From: Glomus cerebriforme
Lineage: Eukaryota > Glomeromycota > Glomeromycetes > Glomerales > Glomeraceae
Direction: 5' to 3'
DNA: 24,652 nt
Assembly: GCA_003550305.1 (NCBI GenBank)
Contig: QKYT01001023.1
Coordinates: forward strand, 7,562 to 32,213
Positions 10,201 to 19,587 of this stretch are shown piece by piece (within the stretch, counting starts at the first letter, position 1; the number at the start of each line of letters is the position of its first letter). A model generated the notes under the pieces. That model saw nothing but the letters and a program-made list of their open reading frames with translations, was not told the DNA's origin and did not search any database. The position numbers were made by a program, and so were the translations under genes.

Positions 10201-12758
10201 AATTATTATTCGATCATATCCTGACATTTTACCAAGACTTCTTCCTAAAATCTCATGAACTTTCTCAGCAAATGTAGAGTCAATTTCTAAATCTGATTTG
10301 TTGACAATAAACCTTGCCCAATTAACTAAAGGTAATTCTGACCATCCAAACCATTTTTTAAGATTTTGATCACTTAATTCTTGATTTTTAAACTTTTGAT
10401 CTTTCAATTTTTTGAAAATAGTATATGGCAATACATTATCTGGAACATCTATATCTGGTGGAATTATTCCTGGATTTAAAAAATAACGAATTGTTTTCAA
10501 AGATTGAGAAGTATTACCAATACGTGCAAGTTGCATAAACTGCTCAAATTCTAATGCATTAACAGTATTTCCATTTGATCTAAAAGAGATCCACCATTTC
10601 AAAAGTTCAGTAATTTCATCTTCANAAAGTGTTNGATTTTTCAATTCATATAAAACATCTTGAAAATTCAACTCTTCTATTTTTAATGAACTTTTAGCTT
10701 TCTTAAAAAACANTTCACATTGTTNCAATATAATTTGTGGAACAACTGGGACTTTTTTTATGAATCCTATCATTTCTGAATTAGGCATACGAATATCAGT
10801 TATAGGATAAACACCATTTGTTGATAAAATTGATAAATTTCGTTCCAAACAATTAAAAAATTGTGTTTCTGCCATTTCACTAACTTGTGCAAGTGGTGTA
10901 CTTGGATTAAATGTAAAATGTGCTAAAGCTTGTGCTGCTCGTTTTTCCAACTGTGCACGAATAGACTTGATATTTTCATCATCATCAGTATTAGCACCAA
11001 TATCTTTATTATATAACTTTTTTATTTGGTCCATTTCATTTTCATATAAAATTCTGTATAATGTTCCTGCTAAATATAGCATTTCACTGTTATATATAGC
11101 CAAAGTTTCATTTGACAGATCAATCAACACTCGTGCCATCTAAATAATAAAAGATTATTTAATAAATTAAAGAAATTAAAGAAAATATTATTGATTCAAC
11201 AAGACAAAATCAAATGTTACATACAGTAGGAATTACGCGAGCTGCTAAATGAGAACAACATCCAGTAGTTTGATTAGTTGGGAAACCAATATAAATTTTT
11301 CCTTGTTCTGGATATGGAAGTAAATCCTTAAAGACTGGATGAAGAGATGAATTATGTTTATCAAATTCGGTAAAAATCATTTGCATAGTTGTTTTACTTG
11401 GCGGCTTCTTTTTAATAATTTGTTCCATTTCTGAAGAAAACTCATTGTCGATTATAACATCCAAATCTCCACTTGCAATTTTAAAACATAAGGACGGTAT
11501 TCCTGATTTATTCTTGGTATGATTTAAACTAACGTCTAATTGGACATCTCTAATATCTACTGAAGTAAGATGAACCATATTTTTTGGAGAAAATGTATTG
11601 AACTCAGATGCGATGTCTATCGAGTTTGAATTTTGTGTTTTCTTTGAAAGTTGTATTACCAATGTTTCATTAAAACGCACTGATACTTCCCGAAGATTTT
11701 CTGTAAACCCCTATTAATCAATTAGTAATAAATAAATATATACAGTATTAGAAATATTGATAATAAACGTTAAAGATATATTATTTATTTAGGCTTACTA
11801 ATGAATTGACCAAGAATTGTGTAAATTCTTCAACGTTTGGAAACTAATAAAAAAATATATAAATATATATAACGTCAAAATGTTAAACGATCATCTAAAG
11901 ATAAATTTTTAATCTAATGAATATTTACTTTTTTAGGTTTTTTCATATTCATTAAAAATGTTGTCCAAACTCTGTCATTATCATCAATTGGCCCATGTCT
12001 TGTATATAATTGGTTTTTACGCCAACTGAAAGCCATTCCATTTCCACCAGAAGAAACACTATCAAATGAAACTTGATCAATATCACGATGAACATAAAAA
12101 AAAAAAAAAGAATAGATTAAAAAACCTTTATAATTACTCACTATGGATTATCACAAACAGAAAACAATGAATAAAATCCTACGCCAAAAGCTCCTATCTG
12201 TTTGAAATTATTTAAGAAAAATTATTGAATACGGGAAATATGAATAAAAAATTTTCAAATATTTACTTTTTTCTCATCAGGATTTCCTTCAGCAATTCTC
12301 TTTAATCGATTCCAATCATCAGAGTTAAAAATGGATCCATTGTTTTTGAACAGAATTCGTACGACTTCATTATGATTATTAGATTTAGTTTCAAAAATAA
12401 TTTGAATACTTGATGATTTCGCATCATCTTTATTTTTAATATAAAATTAATTAATTTTCTATTATATTATAATAAATTAAGCATATCTGATATGAAAAGA
12501 TAAAAGGAATTTTTTTTTTACCGGAATTTTGCATTAACTCCCGATATACTACAAAGTCAGAAGGGTATCTAAAGGTAAAAATTGAAACGAATTTCTTTTA
12601 AGAAATAAAAAAAAAAAAAAAAGTATAAGATCGTCATACCAACGTTTAAAAAGAACTTACCGAGCCAGAATCTTATCAATTAAAAGTCTTTGATTGATTT
12701 CAACTCTTTCCTCATTACAATTTGAAATAAGTTGATTTATCTGATCGTCTAATTCCAT
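7227..12758 (-). CDS. Sacsin-like Hsp90-type ATPase with C-terminal HELAH motif
   Basis: Fourteen exons: 12758-12661, 12568-12522, 12427-12267, 12197-12142, 12058-11929, 11843-11799, 11710-11225, 11139-10036, 9955-9697, 9613-9085, 8974-8542, 8456-7808, 7736-7369, 7304-7227. All 13 introns are GT-AG (64-110 bases) and every junction keeps frame, giving about 1480 residues. The ATG at 12758 has A at -3. The N-terminus carries an Hsp90/GHKL ATP site: YRELMQNSDDA (Glu43, Asn47, Asp50) and the glycine lid IGAFGVGFYS at 103-112. The second motif reads NNG (77-79) where Hsp90 has D-x-G. This resembles the fungal DUF3684/sacsin-like family. Sacsin proteins are large chaperone-like ATPases, but I infer only a proteostasis role. 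An acidic linker (about 1064-1076) and an Asn/Asp-rich stretch (exon 12) follow. Near the end, HELAHNFVESHNSDHE (1440-1455) has a zinc-peptidase-like HExxH pattern. Four N bases fall in exon 8. The gene appears intact. Confidence 0.88.
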
Positions 12759-12833
12759 TTTTAGAAAGTATAAAATGAACGAATTGATGTGAAAAACAAG
12801 AGTGGGATTTTCAAAAAAATAGGTTATTGTCCG

Positions 12834-12850
12834 ACTTCATATATAGAAGT
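12834..12850 (-). promoter_or_regulatory. TATA-like element framed by an inverted repeat
   Basis: On the minus strand ACTTC-TATATAT-GAAGT lies about 80 bases before the ATPase start codon. This is a plausible TATA box position for a short 5' leader. The ACTTC/GAAGT arms are perfect complements. The call rests on position and sequence only. Confidence 0.3.
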
Positions 12851-13470
12851 GATGACCGCGGGACAGAATTTTATTAATCCAGTATAAAAACCGGTTTGTG
12901 CTTTTATTAGTACGTCATAACTCGCGTTGATCTATTTTTATTTTATTTGGATTTACAAAAAAAAAAAAATGAATTGTATTTAACGCACAAAAATTACGAT
13001 ACTTTATCTAAACCAAAAATAACATTCATTTATAAACCTGAAAGACGTATTTATTTTGTGAAAAAAAAAATGAAAAAAATATTAATTGTTAAATATTAAC
13101 GAGTAAAAATTTATGATTTTAATGAATTAATTTTTTAAATTTATTTAAATCATAATTGGTTGATAAAAAAAAAAAAGTGAGAATTTTAATTTGATACTAG
13201 TAAAGTTCTCAAAAAAGTAATGAGAATGTATATTTACTTCATAAAAATGGATTAAACGTAAATAAATTTATTGCTCTTTATCAACAAATTTTGATATTAT
13301 TACTGTTACCTTCAATTATTATGATCAACTTGATACGAATTAACCAGAAAAATGCAATTATGAAATTGAATATTTTTAATCAATTTAAATATTCTTTCTC
13401 TAATTAAAAGTAATAGTTTTTTGGAAAGAATTTATTTTAATTTTTTTAGGATTAACGAGGTAATAAATTT

Positions 13471-13479
13471 GTACTGTAC
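13471..13479. promoter_or_regulatory. GTACTGTAC palindrome, copy 3
   Basis: Exact copy of the 9-base palindrome in the context TTTGTACTGTACAAATG. It lies about 710 bases upstream of the ATPase start and 140 bases past the end of the broken DUF2235 gene. Confidence 0.3.
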
Positions 13480-13621
13480 AAATGAGCGAGCATCATTATT
13501 AGTTTTCATTATCACATGGCTGAAGCTAAGCACAAAAAATAATTGTGGTGCAATTTTATTAATTTTCAAATAAGTGCTTAACTAAGAAATTATCACTACT
13601 AAATAATTTATTTCTGGCATT

Positions 13622-14854
13622 TTATACATCTACTATCAGAATATCTTTAATTACTTTACAAAATTCATTATATGTATTCGAGTCATATTTTCTTACTTCA
13701 TCAAGAAAATCTCCCCAGTCACCATTCTTATAAATAAGCCCGTCACTTAGTATCTTATCTATATCACAGCATATCGGAATAATCCTATCTCTATATATCA
13801 TAGGAAGATTTCCAACCGAGATGGAAGGAAGATAACGATGCCATCTAGCCCAAGATTTGGATGTTGGAGCTGTTGTTAGATTAATCTCTGTATCTATTTC
13901 TTTAATTTTTTCTGTCATCCATGCAAAACTTTTATGAGATATTTTTTCTTTGCCTGGAAGAATTATTCCTCCTACTTCCAAATGTTTGTCCCAGAAACCA
14001 AGTTTCTTTGATATTATTACATTTTCCAAATATCTGACAGGGTTCAAGAAAAGCTAATCTTTCATGAATGCTTAAAGCTTGATATGCATGCTTAATTACC
14101 GTTGAACGTTGATGATACATTTTGATCATGGAATTTCAAGTATTCAAATCCTTTTCCAATTTCATACATGGTATACCGTGGGCACCAACAGTATCCCACA
14201 ATCCAAGATTAATGCATTGAGTAGGACTATGACTAAATGCATTTTTAAATTTTTTAGATTCATCTCCCTCTGAATGATGATTCGAATCTCTACTACGATA
14301 AATCTTGTAAGCGCGATCAATAAGTCCATCGTTATGATATTTCAATATTCCACAATTTCATATTATACCAGCAACACATCTCACGATATAAGCACCATGA
14401 CTAAAGCCAAAAAGCCATATACTAATATTATTTTGAGATTTTTCATTACATCGGCTTGTTGTATTATTATGCCGGTCTACTTTATTGTTATGTCACTTAC
14501 TGTATATATTGTATCATTATGCTGGTCTACTATATCGTTATACTGGTCAACTATATAGGAGTAAATATCTTTGATTTTTGTATCAAGACTTATAGCTAAA
14601 GCTCCGTCTATCAAGAAATTCATTCCGTGTCCCATTCCTTCTTCATACTTAATTTCCTTAATATTAGCGGTAACACTCTTTTCTTTAACCTTCTTTATAA
14701 GTTCCATATACAACCTATGAACATTACTTTGAATAATTGGACCATTCCAGGTACCATCACAAAATATAAAAATATTTTGTTTTTGGTTACCGTCGAAAGT
14801 GAGCGACGCTTTTGTTCGACTGATAGAGCCCGGGCAAGCATGCCTTTCCCCCAC
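13622..14854 (-). pseudogene. Broken DUF2235 alpha/beta-hydrolase gene
   Basis: Read on the minus strand, this gene starts near an ATG at 14854. It shows the DUF2235 opening motif FIFCDGTWNG, then GMGHGMNFLIDGALAISLD, and, in another frame, the nucleophile-elbow motif LFGFSHGAY (Gly-x-Ser-x-Gly at 14391-14408). It continues with LGLWDTVGAHG, AYQALSIHERLAF and FAWMTEKIKEID, all typical landmarks of the family. DUF2235 proteins are hydrolases related to Tle1-type phospholipases; the role of the fungal members is unclear. The gene is broken. The first frame stops at TAG 14477-14479 inside a minisatellite. A TGA lies at 14358-14360 just after the elbow. Frames change near 14165-14175, 14095-14120 and 13984-14003. 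The last frame ends at 13622. Introns do not explain these lesions: no GT-AG pair restores the frame at any of them. Confidence 0.72.
14462..14558 (-). repeat. Degenerate minisatellite inside the DUF2235 remnant
   Basis: About four imperfect units of GTAGACCAGCATAATGATA type occur on the minus strand. Clear copies are at about 14535-14555, 14508-14533 and 14462-14483, and a more diverged one lies between the last two. The units are translated as VDQYNDI and VDQHNDT. The array lies just before the catalytic GFSHG segment and ends the first reading frame. Confidence 0.55.
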
Positions 14855-15976
14855 TGTATTTTTGAGTTAAGCAAGCAATTATTTTTAGCATTTTCTTTTT
14901 TTTAAGTTGAATATCGCTAGTAATTTTTCATGTATATATATTGATGTGAAAAGTCAATTATATCGCAATCAATCAACTGACTTACGAATGATTCCTGTTC
15001 TATGAACTTCCATATCGATTAGATGATAGTAACATAATTAAAACCGCTTGTAAAAAAAATCAAACAATAAAATCGTTAAAAAGATAAGGAGTTTACAATG
15101 AATAATAACAGTCAAGATATGAAGACAGTATTTGATTAAGGTATCTATCATATTTGGTTCAATGATATTTTTGATTATCATTAGAATGATATCAATCTCA
15201 TAAACTTCAATTTGGAAGATTTGTAAGACACAAATTAAAAAAATAAAATCTTAAAGCCCGATATCATTCACTGGAAAAATAACCAAATTGGTGAGCAAAA
15301 TTTTTTTAAAAAAAATCATTTGTGCTACATTATTTTCAAGATAGTACTAACTAGCCGTAACCGGTTACCGCCTCGCACTGGGATCAATGAGTTTAAATCA
15401 ATATAGTAAATTATGTACATAGAAAATGTTCCAGAAATAAGTTGATATAATTAATAATAATTAGATTATACCAAGTGAAAAAAATTATTATAAATTATGT
15501 TTACAATTTTTAAAAAATTATTGTTATTGATTTTTTTTGTATCAGATCGCCGCAGTACGCCATTTCATTTCACCTGAACCTATTGGAATAGATCAGGGCA
15601 TCAGGCGCAGGCAAATCACACGTTGCACAATTCAAAATTATTTATACATGCTAATCTAAACGTTACGATTTTACATGAATTTTTTTAGTTATATAGATAA
15701 TAATTTAAACTTTTTTTAAGACAATTCCATAATTGACTCGATCAGTACTTTGTCATTAAAATTAGTTTATTTTAATAAATTTTAATTTCAAATACAAATT
15801 TTTTTAATTAGATAGATGGATAATAAAAATTTCTTAAATTATTAAAATTAGTTTATTTTAATAAATTTAATTTCAAATTGGATAATAAAAATTTCTTAAA
15901 ATGATTTTTTTTGTTATTTTATTTACTACTAATGGATAAAAGATATTTTTGCTCCATTTGTTTTGATTGACAGTCA
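14855..15976. other. Gene-poor stretch with two GC-rich patches
   Basis: No intact gene is seen. Patches at 15345-15395 and 15543-15640 are roughly half G+C in otherwise very AT-rich DNA. The first contains the 12-base perfect palindrome GTAACCGGTTAC (15357-15368). A plus-strand frame from an ATG at 15098 to a TAG at 15404-15406 is interrupted only by four TAA/TAG codons. It could be a decayed gene, but the evidence is weak. Confidence 0.4.
15755..15901 (+). repeat. Two-copy direct tandem repeat
   Basis: ATTAAAATTAGTTTATTTTA begins at 15755 and again at 15841, and both copies end in GGATAATAAAAATTTCTTAAA. The first copy has about 24 extra bases in the middle. This is a recent local duplication with one indel. 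Confidence 0.85.
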
Positions 15977-16097
15977 GCATTGGGTTGTTACATTCTTTAC
16001 ATAAACCATATTTTTTTTTAAGCTTTTATTTAAATTTATCAATTAACAATTCTTGCTCTTCAGTTAACTTCCAATATTCAAAATCTTTTATTTGCTG
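15977..16097 (-). pseudogene. N-terminal fragment of a second kinase, inverted
   Basis: On the minus strand, after an acceptor-like TTTTCAG, the sequence reads QQIKDFEYWKLTEEQELLID, a TAA, and then KYGLCKECNNPM. This parallels residues 12-56 of the kinase at 17297 (EQIKDFDNDDLTEEQGLIID and YGLCKEC). It therefore comes from a paralogue of the same family. The homology stops just after the first Cys pair, so the second Cys pair and the whole kinase domain are absent. The in-frame TAA is at about 16026. The piece points away from the intact kinase 1.2 kb to its right. It is a truncated, dead copy. Confidence 0.7.
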
Positions 16098-16883
16098 AAA
16101 ATTTTTTATGCGAATATTTAAATAATATAATTATATTTATTAAATAATTTGTAATTATAAATATATTAAAGTAGAAAATATTCAACACTTTGTAAGACAA
16201 AAATAAATACTTGAATATTGTTTTATCGACTTGTAACTAAAAACAAATAATAAATCTTGTAAAAAAATAAATACTAATAAACTAATCATACGTATTCAAA
16301 TTTTTACTTTTATTTATTATTATACCATATAAACAAGTAAAGAGGTTTAATATGTTTGCTTTTGATACTTTTAAGGATATCTATCGTGTAGGGAACAATG
16401 ATATATTTATTTTATTTATTTACTGATAACTTCGGCGGTAATCATATTATATACCAAAAGAATTAAATTTTATTTATAATAAAAAAAAAATAAATAACAT
16501 AAATATCTATTAAATTTATTGAATGCTATAATTAAATATTTATTTATATTTGCAAGTAATATGTAAATTATGTTTTTTTTTGAAGCAGTTAGACCAAATA
16601 ACTTGGGTAGAATTTTTTTGTGGTGATACTGGATGTCCAAACGCTCCAAAATGTAATCCCTCATCCAGCACCACTGAATCATTAGTAAATTTATTAATGC
16701 TTCATAGGCAAATCAAAAATTTTAACTTTTCTTCCAGTCCGACAAAAAAAAACTCTATAATAAAAATCAAGTAAAAAATTAAAAATATTAACAGTGGTAG
16801 TAATCAAAATTTACAAGAAAAAAAAAAATTTAAACTTTAACTATTACCCTGCTTCCAGTCCCCCCACCATCCTCCCAGCGATG

Positions 16884-16988
16884 TCAACTTCAATTTATAT
16901 CTTCTTGCATTACACAAATTCGCGAAAAATCGCGTTATAATTATCTTCCTTATTTTTACATTTTACGTCTGCAAAATATCCATATTCT
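16884..16988 (+). repeat. Dispersed repeat, copy B
   Basis: Partner of 5286-5420. Shared blocks are CAACTTCAATTT, TCTTCTTGCATTACA, CGCGTT, TTTTACATT and TCTGCAAAATATC, in the same order and spacing apart from small indels. This copy lies about 310-410 bases upstream of the kinase start codon. Confidence 0.65.
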
Positions 16989-17121
16989 ATAAATAACCTG
17001 TTTAAAAATAAACATTTTGATCTACATGTCTAAATGCCAAAATCGATTATTTTATTTTATTTTTATTATGCATACGCCCACATGTAAATCCTTCTGATTT
17101 TGAAGGTTACACTGAATGTGT

Positions 17122-17130
17122 GTACAGTAC
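17122..17130. promoter_or_regulatory. GTACAGTAC palindrome, copy 4
   Basis: This is the complement of the GTACTGTAC copies. It lies 167 bases upstream of the kinase ATG, the only copy close to an intact gene start. Confidence 0.35.
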
Positions 17131-17296
17131 ATAAGAGGTAAAAAAAATTCTCCGTCGATATAAATGAAAAAAAAACAGTTTTTTTTTTAATTTTTGAATA
17201 TTTATACCTTGAATTTCTAATACTGTAACATTAAAAAATTTTAGTATCATTTGTATTACCTAACTTCCCTGACAAATAACCTAATTTTGTAACGTT

Positions 17297-18823
17297 ATGG
17301 AGCAAAATTATCTCAGTGACGATGTAATTGAACAAATAAAAGATTTTGACAATGATGATTTAACTGAAGAACAAGGATTGATAATTGATAAACTAATAAT
17401 AAATGAAGAATTAAAAGAACGTTATAAATCGTATGGTTTATGTAAAGAATGCAAACAACCTAATACTTTTCGGAAATGGTGTCAACCATGTGTCATTCAA
17501 AATTTCCAAAATTGGAGCAGTGGAAATGCTGAAGTTGATAAATTTATCCAAGAATCTCAACTTAACGCAAAGAATGGCAATGAAAAAATAGAATGGATTA
17601 AATATGATAAATTTGAAAATATTGAATATATTACAAAAGGAGGTTTTGGAACAATATATAAAGCAATTTGGAAGGATAAAATGAATCAATGGAATGGTGA
17701 AGTTTTAACTGTTGCATTAAAAAGTTTAAATAATTCAAAAAATATAACAACGGAATTTTTAAATGAGGTAATATTTTTTAATGCGTAATTTTAATCAATA
17801 CTTCAAATGGAAACTAATTTTTACTTTATATGATTGTTAGATAAATTTACACTTGAAAATGAATGGAACAGGTAATATTATCGAAATTTATGGCATTACT
17901 AAAGATCCCAAAACCAGTAATTTTATGATGGTAATGCAATATGCAGATAATGGTAATTTAAGACAAATATTAAATAGAGATTTCAATTCATTGGGCTGGG
18001 GAAATAAACTTGATATTTTACATTATATTGCATGGGGGCTTAATGTTATTCATAAAAAGGAATTAACTCATCGGGATTTTCATAGTGGTAATATATTAAG
18101 CAATGATCTTGATTATATGATTACAGATTTAGGATTATGTAAACCAGCAAATGAAAAAGATGGTAACAAAAAAGTATATGGAGTATTGCCATATGTAGCC
18201 CCAGAAGTTTTAAGAGGAAAAAAATATACACAAGAAAGTGATGTTTATAGCTTTGGAATTATTATATATGAAGTAATTAATGGATTNCCTCCTTATCATG
18301 ATATNGCTCATGAAGAGTTTTTAGCAATAAAAATCTGCNANGGNCTTAGACCAANTTTTAATATNAAAGTNCCTCAATTAATAGTTGATATATTTAAACA
18401 ATGTGTAGATGCTGATCCATCAAAAAGACCAACTGCAAATTATTTATATGAAATATTTTATCAATGGTGGAGTGATATCTATGATAATACAATAGATAGT
18501 GAAATTTATAAACAAAGTGTTGAAGCAGACGAAGTTAATAAAAAACAAGCTCCATTTACAAAATCAGAGAATACTAAACTTACATATACTACACATAATC
18601 GAGCTATTTATACAAGTAGACTATTGAATTTTAATAAATTACCCGAACCAAAAAATGCAGATGATGAGGAAAAACCAAAAAAAGCAGATGAGGTTCATAC
18701 AGGTAATTAATACTATTTATTATTTACTTGTTTCAAAATAATGTAACATTAATTTTGTTGATTTTTTATTTCATAGTATCCATAGAAGCAATTGATTTTA
18801 CTAAACTTAATGTTAATCTTTAA
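17297..18823 (+). CDS. Protein kinase with Cys-pair N-terminus (TKL-like)
   Basis: Three exons (17297-17767, 17841-18702, 18777-18823) with GT-AG introns of 73 and 74 bases join in frame to about 459 residues. The first 70 residues contain C49-x2-C52 and W61-C62-x2-C65, a possible zinc-binding pair common in Rhizophagus kinases. The kinase domain follows: glycine loop KGGFGTIYKA (114-123), VALK with Lys142, the likely alpha-C Glu157, catalytic HRDFHSGN (Asp236, Asn241), DLG (253-255, usually DFG), and APE (277-279). All key catalytic residues are present, so it should be active as a Ser/Thr or dual-specificity kinase, probably cytoplasmic because no signal or membrane segment is seen. The short last exon (VSIEAIDFTKLNVNL) fits the family tail better than reading through to the TAA at 18708. 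Eight N bases fall at residues 306-334. The substrate is unknown. Confidence 0.9.
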
Positions 18824-19095
18824 GGTAAAATTTAAATGATCTTTAAAATTATTGATATTAGTAATTTAATTTTAACTTTTATTTATTTGTTTTTTTTCAA
18901 CTAAATGACTAAAGATTAATTAAAGAGAGTTACTAAAATGATAACCAAGTTACCTTTTGATTATTTTGCTAAATGTATACATATAAGTGATATAACTATA
19001 TTAAATATTAATATTTTATTATTTAAACATTTTAAATAATTGTCTTCCTCATTGAAATAAAAATAATAAAAGATAAATGATAATAATCATTACTC
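18824..19095. other. 3' flank of the kinase
   Basis: This AT-rich flank has AATAAA-like strings near 19056-19070 that could serve polyadenylation. Nothing else was seen. Confidence 0.35.
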
Positions 19096-19230
19096 TTAAT
19101 TTATCATTGATTCTGATTTGATAAAGAAACATGTTAAACACTTCTGATTGTTTGCCCACCATTCAATTTCCCAACATCCTATTTTAGATATGTTTTCTAT
19201 AAGATGAAAATTTTGGTATTTCCCATCTCT
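19096..19230 (-). CDS. Terminal-exon-like fragment rich in Trp and Cys
   Basis: On the minus strand, after TTAATTAG, 44 codons are open to a TAA at 19096-19098. They begin RDGKYQNFHLIENISKIGCW and continue with EIEWWANNQKCLTCFF. Four Trp/Cys-rich positions in 25 residues are unusual for translated AT-rich noise, which suggests a real exon or a relic of one. No upstream exon was found, and I do not recognise the family. It faces the kinase tail-to-tail. Confidence 0.3.
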   Translation of the reverse strand, partial: RDGKYQNFHLIENISKIGCWEIEWWANNQKCLTCFFIKSESMIN

Positions 19231-19337
19231 CTAATTAATAATAAACAAGTCAATGTAAAAAAGTCATATATAATTTTGGTGTAATATTTTGCCAATCACT
19301 AATACTTTTTTTTGTAAAACCAGTTTTTTATTCTTAG

Positions 19338-19587
19338 GTAACCATAGGACCCCAAAATATACATACAGAGGTCAGGTCCAGCCAAAAAAAAATTTACTAT
19401 TAGCTGTACGCATTTTTTCAGAGCCAGAATTACGGTAATGTCAATCAGTTACTAAAATAAGTAATAAATTTCTGGCTGACATTATCAGAAATTATTCAAA
19501 AAAGTAAAGATTTACATGATTTTTTGGTTCATTATACACAAACTCTGACCCTACCTTTTTATATATATTTGGGGTTCTGTAACCATA
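19338..19587. mobile_element. 232-bp inverted-repeat element (MITE) with 9-bp target duplication
   Basis: GTAACCATA occurs as a direct repeat at 19338-19346 and 19579-19587. Between them (19347-19578) the ends are inverted repeats: GGACCCCAAAATATACATA on the left against AGAACCCCAAATATATATA on the complement of the right end. Imperfect pairing continues inward. A second complementary pair, TAATGTCAATCAG with CTGGCTGACATTA, flanks the centre. There is no coding capacity. A perfect 9-bp duplication suits Mutator-like elements (8-11 bp) best; the family assignment is inferred from that length only. Confidence 0.75.

Larger units (their letters stand above)
12759..13621. other. Intergenic region upstream of the ATPase gene
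   Basis: No coding frame is supported. The ATPase promoter should lie in the first few hundred bases. The remainder is AT-rich with several A or T runs and one GTACTGTAC palindrome. A slightly GC-richer patch at 12828-12940 includes ACCGCGGG and AAACCGGTTT. Confidence 0.5.
16098..17296. other. Region upstream of the kinase
   Basis: No gene is supported. Two overlapping antisense open frames at 16470-16774 share a GC-richer core (16578-16685) that I cannot classify. Dispersed repeat copy B and a GTACAGTAC palindrome lie in the last 420 bases before the kinase start. Confidence 0.4.

Noticed and set aside
14274..14905. Plus-strand open frames opposite the DUF2235 remnant
   Set aside because: Both mirror the minus-strand coding remnant and its minisatellite, and show no independent motif.
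15098..15406. Use of a genetic code in which TAA and TAG mean Gln
   Set aside because: The two intact genes use TAA or TAG as true stops at family-typical ends, and the same remnants also contain TGA stops and frameshifts. Decay explains the pattern better.
16470..16774. Overlapping open frames on both strands of about 70 codons
   Set aside because: Neither has a recognisable domain. The shared core is GC-richer and may be a repeat, but only one copy is visible here.
17438..17689. Minus-strand open frame of 83 codons
   Set aside because: Antisense shadow of kinase exon 1.
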